A DNA stretch of 64,000 nt from Acidimicrobiales bacterium (GCA_041394265.1 JAWKIO010000005.1:2170001-2234000), one strand, 5' to 3'; counted from the stretch's first letter, positions 35,544 through 45,058 are shown. Notes: generated from the letters alone by a model not told the origin. Program-made: numbers and translations.

Positions 35544-36055
35544 GCGACCTTGCCACCAGTGACTTCAACCTGATCATGCTGGTCTTCCGCGTGCTGTTCG
35601 GGTTGACGTTCTTCTCGCACGGCTATGCCAAGCAGTTCCAAGGCGGCAAGATCGCCGGCACGGCCGGCTGGTTCGACAGCATGGGCATGAAACCGGGCAA
35701 GGTGCACGCTCAGCTCGCTGCCGGCACCGAGATGGGTGCCGGCTTGCTGATGGCGCTCGGCCTCGTCACACCGCTCGCAGCGGCCGCCGTAGTCGGCGTG
35801 ATGGTCGTCGCCGGCTACACGGTGCACCGGGGGAACTTCGCCGTGGTGAAGAATGGCTGGGAGTACACCTTCGTCACCGCTCTGCTCGCTGTTGCCATCG
35901 CCGGGCTCGGCCCGGGGGAGTGGTCGATCGATGAGGCGCTCGGCCTCACCGACGACGTCAACGGACTGGTGGGCGCCGCCATTGCCTTGGTGGTCGGCGT
36001 TGCCGCCGGCATCGGCCAGATCGCTGCGTTCTACCGCCCACCGGCCGAGGGCTGA
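35540..36055 (+). CDS. DoxX family membrane protein
   Basis: 171 aa with four transmembrane helices. The DoxX signature RVLFGLTFFSHGYAKQF and GWFDSMGM are present. DoxX proteins are small quinone- or thiol-redox-linked membrane proteins; in mycobacteria one forms a complex with superoxide dismutase SodA. Translationally coupled to the PPOX-like gene, suggesting a redox-related pair. Confidence 0.88.
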   Translation: MSDLATSDFNLIMLVFRVLFGLTFFSHGYAKQFQGGKIAGTAGWFDSMGMKPGKVHAQLAAGTEMGAGLLMALGLVTPLAAAAVVGVMVVAGYTVHRGNFAVVKNGWEYTFVTALLAVAIAGLGPGEWSIDEALGLTDDVNGLVGAAIALVVGVAAGIGQIAAFYRPPAEG

Positions 36056-36067
36056 CGCCGCAATAAG

Positions 36068-37648
36068 TCACGGTTCGGTCGTCGTGGTGCTCGTCGACGT
36101 GGTCGTGGTGGTCTCCAACCGCACCCGTTGGGTGAAGTAGACGTCGACCACAAGATCGGGGTCACCCGCGACCGCTTGGAGCGCGAGCACGAGATCGGTG
36201 GTCTCGGGCTCGACCGGCCCGGCCAACTCGAGTTCGACGCGTTGGCCGTCGAACTCGAACGATGAGACGGTGACTCCGTTGTCCGTGGCGAAGGTCGAGA
36301 GGCGATCGGCCATCTCGTCTCGCTGGATCTCGAGCGGATTGGGTTCGGTCGTGCCCGGCTGGGTGAGCTCCCTGCGGACCCAGGTGACATCGACCTCGAG
36401 CGGCGTGTCGATTCGCTCCGCCAACATCTGTGAGAGGTCGTTCACCGACGGAGGCTCCCCGACCCCGATCACATCGACCCGAAGCGCGTTGCCGTCGAGG
36501 AAGACGCCCTGGAGTTCGTAGCCGTTGCCGTTGTCTTCGAGCACGAGCCACTCGTCGACGACCTCGTTGATGGACGACCGGAGGAGTTCTTGTTCGGTCG
36601 GGGCCAGGGTGGTCGTCACTTCGACGGTGGTGGTGGTCGCCTCCTCGGTCTTGATCCACTGCACGCTGAGCAGCACCTCGCCGACGATCGGATCGAGGAG
36701 TGTCCGCAGCGTGTCTTTGTCCGGTGGCTGAAGCGGACCCGAGACTTCGATCGATAACCGGTTGAGGTCGACGTCGTGGTCGAACCCGGTGATTCGGGTG
36801 CCCGGAGTTTGTTCGAGCCAGGACTGCACCACCGAGTTGATCTTCTCGTTCTGCTGCGCCTCCGCCGTTGCCGTCCGCGTCGCGCCGAGGAGGAGGACGG
36901 CGATGGCCACGAAGGCGATCGCTGCCACCAGGCTGCTGACGACGAGTCGAGTCGATGTCTTGGCCAGCCGTCGGGGCGGGACGAAGCCGGTGACCACGAA
37001 GACGGCCAGTCCGACGAGGACGATGGCCACCAGGTTCGTGACGTACAACAACAGCGCACCGCGTGCGAGGTCACTTCGGCCGGCCTCGAGTGTGATACCG
37101 ACGGTGGCCAAGGGCGGAACCAGCGCGACAGCCACTGCGACGCCTGGCAGGGCCGCCGAGGCGTCGGCCCGCACGGTGGCATAGGCGCCGGCGAGCCCGG
37201 CAGCGAGCGCAACGACCAGGTCTTTGATGTCGGGACTGGTGCGGCTGATGACCTCATCGGGGAAGGGGCCATTCGTCGGTACCAATGCGGCCATCGCCGC
37301 AGCGAGCGCAATGCACCCGAGCGTGGCAATGCCAACTCGGCTGGCCTGCAGGAGGATCTTCTTCGGGAGCCCCATCGAGAGCGCGGCGGCCAACCCGAGT
37401 ACGGGAATCATCAACGGTGCGAGCAACATGGCGCCGATGACAACCGCCGCCGAGTTGGCCAGCAGTCCCATGACCGCGACGGCCACCGCAAGGGCGAGCA
37501 TCACGGCAAATCGAAACGTCCAGTGAGGACGCTTGGTGATGGCCAGCTCCTGCATGACCCGGCGTCGTTCCTCGGGGTCGAGGTAGCGATGCCACCACAC
37601 TCGTGGGGATCGGAGTCGGGCAGGCTCGTCGGGAGCGGGGCTCGTCAC
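36068..37648 (-). CDS. DUF389 membrane protein with Thr-rich tail
   Basis: 526 aa. Five to six transmembrane helices (about 45-270) contain the DUF389 core (SAAVVIGAMLLAPLM, LPGVAVAVALVPPLATVG). A long extracytoplasmic region of BON-like alpha/beta repeats follows, ending in a Thr/Ser-only tail. DUF389 function is unknown; membership is by motif. SD AAGGAG before the GTG start. The Thr-rich linker at about 345-360 and the tail resemble those in PknB and the PQQ lipoprotein. Confidence 0.88.
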   Translation of the reverse strand: MTSPAPDEPARLRSPRVWWHRYLDPEERRRVMQELAITKRPHWTFRFAVMLALAVAVAVMGLLANSAAVVIGAMLLAPLMIPVLGLAAALSMGLPKKILLQASRVGIATLGCIALAAAMAALVPTNGPFPDEVISRTSPDIKDLVVALAAGLAGAYATVRADASAALPGVAVAVALVPPLATVGITLEAGRSDLARGALLLYVTNLVAIVLVGLAVFVVTGFVPPRRLAKTSTRLVVSSLVAAIAFVAIAVLLLGATRTATAEAQQNEKINSVVQSWLEQTPGTRITGFDHDVDLNRLSIEVSGPLQPPDKDTLRTLLDPIVGEVLLSVQWIKTEEATTTTVEVTTTLAPTEQELLRSSINEVVDEWLVLEDNGNGYELQGVFLDGNALRVDVIGVGEPPSVNDLSQMLAERIDTPLEVDVTWVRRELTQPGTTEPNPLEIQRDEMADRLSTFATDNGVTVSSFEFDGQRVELELAGPVEPETTDLVLALQAVAGDPDLVVDVYFTQRVRLETTTTTSTSTTTTEP

Positions 37649-38295
37649 TGGTCTCCTTCGTGATCAGGTGGCGGCAGCGCGCCCGGGAGCGCAGTGCTGG
37701 ACTCTAGTGCCAACGGGCCGTCGCTGGAAGGCGGACGACTCTGCCAGTGAGTCCCGTGGGGGTCGGCCGTTTCCCCTGGTGAGCGACGAATGTCGGGATT
37801 TCGTAAAGAAATTGCTTTTCTCTCCTTGTCCAAGCAGCTAGGTTTGTTCCATACCGAAAGAAACAAGGCTCGCGCGTGCCGTGGGCCGGTTGCCTGTTCG
37901 CCAACTGGTCGGACCGGCGCATCGTCAAAACTTCTCGATCGGGATCATGCCTGCGAACCATCCAGGCGTGGCCCAGAACTCTGCGGCCACTCCGTGGCTG
38001 CAGAGGCCGAGAACGCGGCGCCCCACACCATCCGTCTGATGGTGGTGCCGAGTTGTCTCGGCACGGTCTGGTGGGTCGACTCAGGGCCGTCGTTCGTCGC
38101 TGCTCCGCTGTCCGGGTCGACCCGCCACTCCACTTCCTGGTTCGACCGGTCCCTGCGCTCGCAACGGCAACCCTTCTCCCCGTCCAGGCCGTTGAGGCGA
38201 GGCACCGAGGCGGCCTGGAACTCTCTCCGGTCGTGGTCGGGGCGCTTCGGCGCCCGACCACGACGGGAGGGGCAGCGTTTCATCGATCTGTCACG
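37649..38295. other. Long non-coding region rich in hairpins; candidate structured RNA
   Basis: No frame here looks coding; open frames have erratic composition. An AT-rich patch at 37795-37870 carries a TAGGTT -10-like box (37839). Downstream stems are: 37886-37908 (7 bp), 37979-38005 (12 bp with one G-U, 3-nt loop), 38045-38064 (8 bp, TTGT loop), 38184-38218 (8 bp), and 38230-38264 (15 bp with one bulge and a c(UUCG)g loop on the plus strand). A long-range GGGTCGAC/GTCGACCC pair is also present (38073/38116). The last hairpin may also end the minus-strand hydratase gene. Confidence 0.4.
38230..38264. terminator. 15-bp hairpin with TTCG tetraloop
   Basis: Arms GTCGTGGTCGGGGCGC and GCGCCCGACCACGAC pair with a single bulged G around TTCG. 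It lies 32 bp past the stop of the minus-strand enoyl-CoA hydratase gene. The stable UUCG loop appears only in a plus-strand transcript, which hints at an RNA reading rightward. Confidence 0.5.
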
Positions 38296-39150
38296 TCACA
38301 GGCCCCGACTGAGCGGCAACAGGTCAGGAAAGTCGGCGTCCCGTCGCTCGAGTTTGGCGGCAAAGGCCTCGGCCATGTCATCGGTGTCGAACATCGCCGC
38401 GTTCCAGTTGGCGATGAACTGCAGTCCGTCGGCCACCGAATGGTCCCGGGTGTAGTGCATCGTCTGCTTCGTTCCCCACACCGCCATCGGGCTCTTCGAA
38501 GCGATTTCCGTCGCAATCTCCAATACCCCGTTCACCAGCGCCTGGTGGTCGTCGAACACGGCGTTGACGAAGCCGGCCGCCTTGGCCTCTTCGGCGCTCC
38601 AGCGTCGCCCGGTATAGGCCAATTCACGGACGAGGCCCTCGGGAACCAGTTTGGGCATCCGTTGGAGCGTGCCCACGTCGGCGGTCATCCCGATGTTGAT
38701 CTCGGCGATGGAGAAGAAGGCGGTGGCATCGGCGTAGCGCATGTCGGCGGCTGAGACGAGATCGATCCCGCCGCCGACGCAGGCGCCCTGAATGGCGCAC
38801 AGCACTGGCATGCGTGCCCGTTCCAGCGCCGTGAACGAGTCCTGGAGCTTGAGCGCCGTGCTGCGAAACCGCTCGTTGCGTCGGCTGCGGTACCCGACCG
38901 ACGAAGCCGGCCCGGCGTCGCTCACCTCGCCGTTCGACGAGAAGACCTCGAGATCCATGCCAGAGCAGAAGTGCCGGCCCTCACTCGACAGCACCATGGC
39001 CCGCACCCCACCGGAGTCCGACAACTCATCGACGATCTGGGGAAGCTCCCGCCAGAACGCGGCGATCATCGAGTTGCTCTTCTCGGGCCGGATCATCCGG
39101 ACATGGGCGACCTTGTCGCTCGTCTCGACGGCAAAACACTCAAGAGCCAC
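38296..39150 (-). CDS. Enoyl-CoA hydratase/isomerase family protein
   Basis: 284 aa crotonase-fold protein, relatively long. Oxyanion segments GRHFCSGMDL and QGACVGGGIDLVSAADMRYA, plus an acidic residue in SIAEINIGM, suit a dienoyl-CoA isomerase (ECH1-like); this is inference. The GTG at 39150 has AAGGAGG 7 nt upstream; an in-frame codon at 39189 lacks this. Confidence 0.88.
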   Translation of the reverse strand: MALECFAVETSDKVAHVRMIRPEKSNSMIAAFWRELPQIVDELSDSGGVRAMVLSSEGRHFCSGMDLEVFSSNGEVSDAGPASSVGYRSRRNERFRSTALKLQDSFTALERARMPVLCAIQGACVGGGIDLVSAADMRYADATAFFSIAEINIGMTADVGTLQRMPKLVPEGLVRELAYTGRRWSAEEAKAAGFVNAVFDDHQALVNGVLEIATEIASKSPMAVWGTKQTMHYTRDHSVADGLQFIANWNAAMFDTDDMAEAFAAKLERRDADFPDLLPLSRGL

Positions 39151-39236
39151 GGTGTGGCCTCCTTCTCCGGTGGCGAATCCACCGAGCATCGCACACCGAT
39201 GGGCTGGGGCCCGAGCGATCTGGCAGGATCGGTGGC

Positions 39237-40151
39237 ATGCAGCGACACCCGTACGCCGTCCTCGGTCCCGGTGCCATCGGAGGGGCCGTGGCCGGTGCCC
39301 TCATCGAGGCCGGCCACGAGCCGCTCCTGGCCGTCCGCACTCGATTCGAGTCACTCGTGCTGACCACGCCAGAGATGTCCCTCGAAGCCGCCGTGCAGAC
39401 GCTGCACGATCCGGAACAGGCGTCCCCGGCCGATCTGCTCTTCGTGGCGGTGAAGGCGCACCAGACACCCTTGGTTCAGCCGTGGCTCGATGTGCTGGTC
39501 GACGAATCGACCATCGTGGTGATCCTCCAGAACGGGGTCGAGCACATCGAACGGTTCAAGCCGCTCGTCGCGCCTGAAGCAACGCTCGTCCCCGCCGTCG
39601 TGTCGCTGCCGGCGATTCGCTCCGGTCCCGGGCGCATCGAGGTCTCTGCCGCCTCCCGGCTCACGATCCCGAATGGTCCCGGCGCCGCTGAGGTCGCTGC
39701 TGCGCTCGAAGGGTCGTTCATCACGGTGGTCACCGCCGATGACTGGCTGAGCGCAGCGTGGACCAAGCTGATGCTGAATGCCGCGTCGGGTGGCATCTGT
39801 GTCATCGCCGAGGCGGGGAACGAGATCTTCGCTCGCGACAGCGAAGCGGCGGAACTCGCCGTTGCGCTCATGGACGAAGTGGCCATGGTCGGTCGGGCCG
39901 AGGGTGCCCTGCTGGCTGACGACCTGTCCCAGCGAATCATGGATGCACTCCTGCAGCGAGCCGGTGGGCACCTGAGCTCGATCGTGGTCGATCGACGCCA
40001 TGGAGTCCCCACCGAATGGGACGCTCGCAACGGTGTCGTTCAGCGGCTGGCGGCCCGCCACGGCCTCGAGGTGCCGCTGAACCGGCTGCTCACCACCTTG
40101 ATCCGGCTGGGCGAACCGCCGGCTGCCGGCGCGCCCACCGAGGCGGAGTAG
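39237..40151 (+). CDS. 2-dehydropantoate 2-reductase-like protein
   Basis: 304 aa. N-terminal Rossmann motif LGPGAIGGAVAG, the KAHQT and LQNGVEH segments, and a C-terminal domain with WTKLMLNAASGGI (catalytic-type Lys) and the ERR-equivalent VPTEWDARNGVV. The family is PanE/ApbA: NADPH reduction of ketopantoate for CoA synthesis, or a related ketoacid reduction. Divergent from the hydratase gene. Confidence 0.87.
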   Translation: MQRHPYAVLGPGAIGGAVAGALIEAGHEPLLAVRTRFESLVLTTPEMSLEAAVQTLHDPEQASPADLLFVAVKAHQTPLVQPWLDVLVDESTIVVILQNGVEHIERFKPLVAPEATLVPAVVSLPAIRSGPGRIEVSAASRLTIPNGPGAAEVAAALEGSFITVVTADDWLSAAWTKLMLNAASGGICVIAEAGNEIFARDSEAAELAVALMDEVAMVGRAEGALLADDLSQRIMDALLQRAGGHLSSIVVDRRHGVPTEWDARNGVVQRLAARHGLEVPLNRLLTTLIRLGEPPAAGAPTEAE

Positions 40152-40420
40152 CCCGACAGCGACGCCGACCGTTCGCTCATGTTCGAGCCCTGCGGGTCGA
40201 TGGGAAGGGTGTCGTCGAGGCGCGGGTCGAGGCCCGGCTCGACGGCATGCAAGCGCGTCGACCCTGCCGTCGACGTGGTTCGATCGATGTGAACAACCAC
40301 CGACACGCAGCAGATCTGGGTGGTTCTTCCCCTGGGGCCAGACGACCAGGGGCCGATACGTTCACAGATACCTGTGTTTGAAGTCGAGGCAGCGACTTCG
40401 AGAAGGATGAGGGAATCATC
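40152..40420. other. Intergenic region before the polyprenyl-sugar operon
   Basis: No gene supported. It contains a hairpin CCCCTGG/CCAGGGG (40329-40352), possibly the PanE terminator, and CACAG/CTGTG (40363-40376) just upstream of the operon. GAGGG before the gtrA ATG serves as Shine-Dalgarno. Confidence 0.4.
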
Positions 40421-40984
40421 ATGAGCCAGTCCGACGGCGAACGCTCCCCGAGCGGTGCCCCATCAGCGACGCCCGCTGCGTCTGACCGTCTGGTTGCCAT
40501 GGCGGCGGCGCCGGGTCTCAAAGGCACGCTGGCCAAGCTGTGGATCCAGCAGCGCCATCTGATCCTGTACGCCTTCATCGGCGGCAGTGCCGTCGTGGTC
40601 GATGTCGGCCTGTTCACGCTGCTGCACGAGGTGGCGGGATGGCAGGCGCTCGCGGCGAATGCCGTGTCGGTGCCGGTGTCGGTCGTGTGGAGCTTCGTTC
40701 TCAATGCGACGATCAATTTCAAGACGACCGACGTCATCTTGGCCCGTCTCGCCTCGTTCTCGGTGGTCTCGGGTATCGGCTTCGCCGCCAGCCAGGCGAT
40801 CATCTGGGCCGCCGAGTCGGCCGGCATTTCCGGGTTCGTTGCCAAGCTGGTGTCGTTGCCCCTCGTCTTCATCCTTCAGTACCTGCTGAACACTCGCCTC
40901 ACATTCCGCGAGCAGAAACTCAAGGGTGTCCAGAACCCATCCGACACACACACGAACGACCTCGAGATCGGAGCATCGAAGTGA
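40421..40984 (+). CDS. GtrA family membrane protein
   Basis: 187 aa with four transmembrane helices (about 47-155): YAFIGGSAVVVDVGLFTLLHE, then NAVSVPVSVVWSFVLNATINF and a C-terminal FILQYLLNTRLTF. GtrA proteins are thought to flip or assist polyprenyl-phosphate sugars across the membrane. First gene of a four-gene operon whose members all overlap. It is followed by an FAD protein with a GTGA overlap. Confidence 0.9.
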   Translation: MSQSDGERSPSGAPSATPAASDRLVAMAAAPGLKGTLAKLWIQQRHLILYAFIGGSAVVVDVGLFTLLHEVAGWQALAANAVSVPVSVVWSFVLNATINFKTTDVILARLASFSVVSGIGFAASQAIIWAAESAGISGFVAKLVSLPLVFILQYLLNTRLTFREQKLKGVQNPSDTHTNDLEIGASK

Positions 40985-42321
40985 GCGAGAAGGTAGCCAT
41001 CATCGGTGGCGGATTCACGGGCCTGACGGCCGCCTACCGCCTGGCCGAGGCGGGGGTCGACGTCACGATCTTCGAAGCCGGCAACGAGCTCGGTGGTCTC
41101 GCCAGCGGCTTCGAGCTGCTCGGCCAGCCTGCGGAGAAGGCCTACCACTTCCTCTACCGCACCGATGAGCACATGCTCGGACTGGTGAAGGAGCTCGGTC
41201 TCGAAGATCAGCTCACCTACCACGAGAGCTCGGTGTCGACGTACTACGACGACACGCTCTACCCGATGATGACGCCGATCGACCTGATCAAGTTCAAGCC
41301 GCTGAGCTTCATCAACCGGATCCGGGCCGGCGTCACCGTTCTCTACCTCCAGAAGGTGAAGAACTGGGAGAAGCTCACCAAGATCACCGCCATCGACTGG
41401 CTCCGCAAGTACGCCGGCGACCAGGTCACCGACGTGATCTGGCAGCCGCTGCTCATCGGCAAGTTCGACCGCTACTACGACAAGGTCACCATGGCCTGGC
41501 TCTGGGGTCGGGTGAAGCAGCGTGTCGACTCCCGTGCACCGGGTGAGAAGGCCGAGAAGCTCGGCTACTTCGACGGCGGGTTCGCCACCCTCGTCGGCAC
41601 GCTCGAGTCGAAGGTCCGCGCCGGTGGCGGTCAGGTCCGTCTCGGTACCAAGGTCTCCTCGCTGCGCCACAACGAGGCCACCGACATGGTGGAGGTCACC
41701 GTCGATGGCGGTGCTCCCGAATCGTTTGATCGAGTGCTCGCCACCGTGCCCTCGGGCATCCTGGCCAACCTCATCGAGGATCGCCGCGATTCGGCCCCCG
41801 AGTACTTCCAGCAGCTCGAGTCGATCGACTACCTGTCGGCTGCGCTCCTCGTCTTCGCCACTGAGCAGGAAGTGTCGCCGTTCTACTGGCACAACGTGAA
41901 CACGCCGGACGCTCCGTTCGTGGTGTTCCTGAGCCTCACCGCACTCATCGGCACCGAGTCGTTCGGTGGCAAGCACGTCTACTACATCGGCGACTATGTG
42001 CCGCCGGAGCACCGCTACATGACGGCGACCGACGACGAGATGCGCGACCACTGGTACGCCGAGCTGGCCAAGATGTTCCCCCACTTCGATCGGTCCAAGA
42101 TCGTCGAAGACCATGTCTTCAAGTTCAACAACTCGCAGCACATCGTCGACATCGGCTTCGAGAAGAAGTTGGCCGACCATCAGACGCCATGCCCGGGAGT
42201 GCTGCTCGCGAACTTCTCGCAGATCTACCCGATGGACCGCGGCACCAACTACGCGGTCAAGGACGGCATCGACATGTCGGATCGGATTCTCGCCGAGCTG
42301 AAGACTCGCAATGCCGTCTGA
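40981..42321 (+). CDS. FAD/NAD(P)-binding amine oxidase-like protein
   Basis: 446 aa. N-terminal dinucleotide motif GGGFTGLTAAYRLAEAG followed by GGLASGFE, the Rossmann-FAD layout shared by protoporphyrinogen oxidase-like, phytoene desaturase-like and UDP-galactopyranose mutase-like proteins. Such genes are often found beside GtrA/GT2 loci in actinobacteria and archaea; substrate unknown. A role in modifying the polyprenol or the sugar is inferred. It overlaps the next gene by 11 bp. Confidence 0.85.
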   Translation: MSEKVAIIGGGFTGLTAAYRLAEAGVDVTIFEAGNELGGLASGFELLGQPAEKAYHFLYRTDEHMLGLVKELGLEDQLTYHESSVSTYYDDTLYPMMTPIDLIKFKPLSFINRIRAGVTVLYLQKVKNWEKLTKITAIDWLRKYAGDQVTDVIWQPLLIGKFDRYYDKVTMAWLWGRVKQRVDSRAPGEKAEKLGYFDGGFATLVGTLESKVRAGGGQVRLGTKVSSLRHNEATDMVEVTVDGGAPESFDRVLATVPSGILANLIEDRRDSAPEYFQQLESIDYLSAALLVFATEQEVSPFYWHNVNTPDAPFVVFLSLTALIGTESFGGKHVYYIGDYVPPEHRYMTATDDEMRDHWYAELAKMFPHFDRSKIVEDHVFKFNNSQHIVDIGFEKKLADHQTPCPGVLLANFSQIYPMDRGTNYAVKDGIDMSDRILAELKTRNAV

Positions 42322-43507
42322 TGTCGATGGCTCGGCCAGCGACCTCGGTGATGTGATGGCGGAATCGTCGACCACCGATCCCGTCGTCTCGATCGTGCTG
42401 CCCACGTTCAACGAGGGCGGCAACATCGTGTCGATGCTCGAGCGTCTCGACCGAGCCCTGGCCGATCTCCCGCACGAACTCATCGTCGTCGACGACGACA
42501 GCCCGGATGAGACCTGGCGTATCGCGCAGGAATACGCGGCCGACCACCCCGGCATCCACGTCATCCGCCGAAGCACCGAGCGAGGACTCAGTTCCGCCGT
42601 GCTGGCCGGTATGCGTGCCGCCCGCGGGCGCGTGCTCGGCGTGATCGACGCCGACGGCCAACACGACGAGGCGATCCTGCCGGAGATGACCGAGCGGGTG
42701 CTGGCCGGCGCCGACATCTGCATCGGGAGCCGTGCTGTCGAAGGCGGCGGTTATGGCGACTGGGGCAAGGGACGCCGCTTCGCGAGCTGGCTCGCGACCG
42801 CCATGGCTCACATGATGCTCCAGGTGAAGGCGACCGATCCGATGAGCGGATTCTTCGTCATGTCACGCGACCACTACGAAGCGCTCCAGGGTGATGTCAA
42901 CCCGCGCGGCTTCAAGGTCCTCCTCGAGTTCCTCAGTCGGTCCGAACCCAAGGTCGATGAGGTCGGTTACGTCTTCCGCAATCGTGAAGAGGGCGAGACC
43001 AAGCTCTCGGGCGGCGTGGTGCTCGACTACCTCCTCGCGCTGATCGAGCTGCGCTTCGGTCTCATCGTGTCGGCTCAGTTCACTCGCTACGCGCTCGTCG
43101 GTTCGGTCGGCCTGCTGATCAACCTGGTCGCGTTCCTGATCGCGTTCGGCCTGGGTGCCCCCGCGCTCATCGCGCTGCTGATCGGCATCCAGATCTCGAT
43201 CGTGTTCAATTTCACAGGACACAATCTCTTCTCGTTCCGGCCGACCAACTACCGTGGAAAACGCTGGTGGAAGGGCCTGGCGGTCTATGAGGTCTTCAGC
43301 CTCTATGGGCTCGCCATCCAAGGGCTCGTCTTCGAAGCGTTGGACGGCCCGCTCTCGGAGCGGCTCGACAGCAGCTTCTGGGCCGCCGGCTTGTCCAACC
43401 TGCTGGCAATTGGCATGGCGGCGGTCGCCAATTACCTGCTCCATGAACGATTCACGTGGGGCCGTCTCGGTCTCGAACTGTCTCGTCCGAAGAGAAGTCG
43501 AAGATGA
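42311..43507 (+). CDS. GT2 polyprenyl-phosphate glycosyltransferase fused to a GtrA domain
   Basis: 398 aa. An N-terminal GT2 domain (about 25-240) has LPTFNEGGNI, DDDSPD and the DADGQHD metal motif, like dolichol-phosphate mannose synthase. A C-terminal GtrA domain has four helices (about 255-385). It makes and probably translocates a polyprenyl-phosphate hexose. ATG at 42311 inside the end of the FAD gene; a second ATG at 42356 is possible. The fusion explains the separate GtrA gene upstream as a possible second carrier. Confidence 0.9.
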   Translation: MPSDVDGSASDLGDVMAESSTTDPVVSIVLPTFNEGGNIVSMLERLDRALADLPHELIVVDDDSPDETWRIAQEYAADHPGIHVIRRSTERGLSSAVLAGMRAARGRVLGVIDADGQHDEAILPEMTERVLAGADICIGSRAVEGGGYGDWGKGRRFASWLATAMAHMMLQVKATDPMSGFFVMSRDHYEALQGDVNPRGFKVLLEFLSRSEPKVDEVGYVFRNREEGETKLSGGVVLDYLLALIELRFGLIVSAQFTRYALVGSVGLLINLVAFLIAFGLGAPALIALLIGIQISIVFNFTGHNLFSFRPTNYRGKRWWKGLAVYEVFSLYGLAIQGLVFEALDGPLSERLDSSFWAAGLSNLLAIGMAAVANYLLHERFTWGRLGLELSRPKRSRR

Positions 43508-45024
43508 CCATGGCGGTAGATGTCCGGCGGATGGACACGAAGTACGAAGCAACGAACGAACAGCAGGCCGACGCCTGGCGGGGCCCGGTCCTGGTCGCCA
43601 CGGCACTCATCGCCGTGATGGGCGGCATGTTCCTCGGGGCGAGGAGCATCGGCCAAGACGAGTCGATCTCGGCCGGCCTGGGACTCGGCTCCTGGGAGGC
43701 CTTCCGCATCGGGGTCGGCGAGGACGGTGGCAGTCAATCGCTCTACTTCCTGCTGGTCCGGGGCGTCACGGCCGTGTTCGGCGACGCACCGTGGGTCATC
43801 CGCCTGCCGGCGCTCCTCGGAGCGATGGCAATCCCGTACCCGCTCTACCGTCTGGTGCAGCCCCGCCTCGGGCGTGACGCCGCATTTCGAGCGCTGATCT
43901 TCCTCGCCGTCGCCTACACCTTCGTCGCCAATGCTCAAGAAGGCCGGGCCTACACGGTCCTCGCCGCCATCCTCACGTGGACCTGGTTCGCCCTCGACCG
44001 TGCCCTCGAGACCGCCACGCTACGAGCATGGCTCAAGGTCGGGGCGCTCGCTGCCCTCTCGCTCTACGCCCAGCCCCTCGGCATTCCGGTCCTGATCGGT
44101 CAGGCGCTGTGGGTGCTGCTTCATCGCCGTCAGGTCGTCGGTCGCTACTTCGTTGCCGCAGGAAGTCTGGCCGCGGTACTTGCCGCACCCTTCGCCTACC
44201 TGACCCTGTTCGAGGCCGTCGATCACACCGAGTGGCTCGGCACCTTCACCGTTGGTCGGTTCGCCGAGATGGTCATGGCCATGCTCGGGGCGCAGGACAT
44301 CAACGCGTCACTGTCGCTGTCGGTGGCGGGTGCGGGTGTTGTCGCTTGCTTCGCGGCGTTCGAGGCCGTTTCGTTCGGCAATCTTCGGAGCGAACACGAT
44401 CGCGCCGACTATCGAGAGAAGACCCTGCTGTTCGTGATCTGGGCGGTGGTGCCGCTGATGGTGATCACGGCCGGGAGCTTCTCCCGGGCCTACTTCTCCG
44501 CTCGCTACGCGGTGCCGCTGGTTCCGCCGGTGATGGTCCTGGCCGCCGCCGGCACCGTCCGGTTGGAGCGAATCGACCGTCGTCTGTCGATGGCCGCGCT
44601 CGTCGCCGTCGCCGCGCTGCTCGGCGCACGCACACTCGGGGGCTACGGCAACGAAGACGTCCCCTGGGACGAGCTCCACGCCTTCGTGGCCGAGCGGGCG
44701 ACACCCGCCGACATCATCGCCTTCGAACCGGCCTATGCCCAGTCGCCGTTCGAGTACTACACGTTCATCAACGGCGACGCCGACACGATGGCCCGTCCGA
44801 TGGCTCCGGCACTCGGCTGGACCGCTCCTCGCCATCCCAACCTCGAGGAGTATCCCGACACCACGATCGCGGCGCCCGAGGGCGATCTGTGGGTCGTGCT
44901 GTGGGGCGCCCAGGGCATCGACAACGTTGCGCCGATCGTGGAGCGTCTCGACGAGCCGATGGTCGAGGTCGAGCGCCATCCGTTCGGCGTCGGTCTGGTC
45001 GTTCGCTACGAACACGTCGGCTGA
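43504..45024 (+). CDS. GT39/PMT-like polyprenyl-sugar-dependent glycosyltransferase
   Basis: 506 aa with about ten transmembrane helices. The first luminal loop has acidic residues (IGQDESISAG) where PMT/ArnT-type GT-C enzymes keep catalytic D-E. QEGRAYTV and a C-terminal soluble domain (about 420-506) follow. It uses a polyprenyl-phosphate sugar made by the preceding GT2 gene; the acceptor may be protein or lipid. The start overlaps that gene's stop (ATGA). Family assignment is by architecture. Confidence 0.8.
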   Translation: MTMAVDVRRMDTKYEATNEQQADAWRGPVLVATALIAVMGGMFLGARSIGQDESISAGLGLGSWEAFRIGVGEDGGSQSLYFLLVRGVTAVFGDAPWVIRLPALLGAMAIPYPLYRLVQPRLGRDAAFRALIFLAVAYTFVANAQEGRAYTVLAAILTWTWFALDRALETATLRAWLKVGALAALSLYAQPLGIPVLIGQALWVLLHRRQVVGRYFVAAGSLAAVLAAPFAYLTLFEAVDHTEWLGTFTVGRFAEMVMAMLGAQDINASLSLSVAGAGVVACFAAFEAVSFGNLRSEHDRADYREKTLLFVIWAVVPLMVITAGSFSRAYFSARYAVPLVPPVMVLAAAGTVRLERIDRRLSMAALVAVAALLGARTLGGYGNEDVPWDELHAFVAERATPADIIAFEPAYAQSPFEYYTFINGDADTMARPMAPALGWTAPRHPNLEEYPDTTIAAPEGDLWVVLWGAQGIDNVAPIVERLDEPMVEVERHPFGVGLVVRYEHVG

Positions 45025-45058
45025 TCTGGATCCGTTCGAGGTCGCCACGACGCTCGCC

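Noticed and set aside
40876..42723. 615-codon minus-strand frame opposite the FAD gene
   Set aside because: Antisense shadow; the plus-strand frame has the full FAD motif and overlaps its neighbours precisely.
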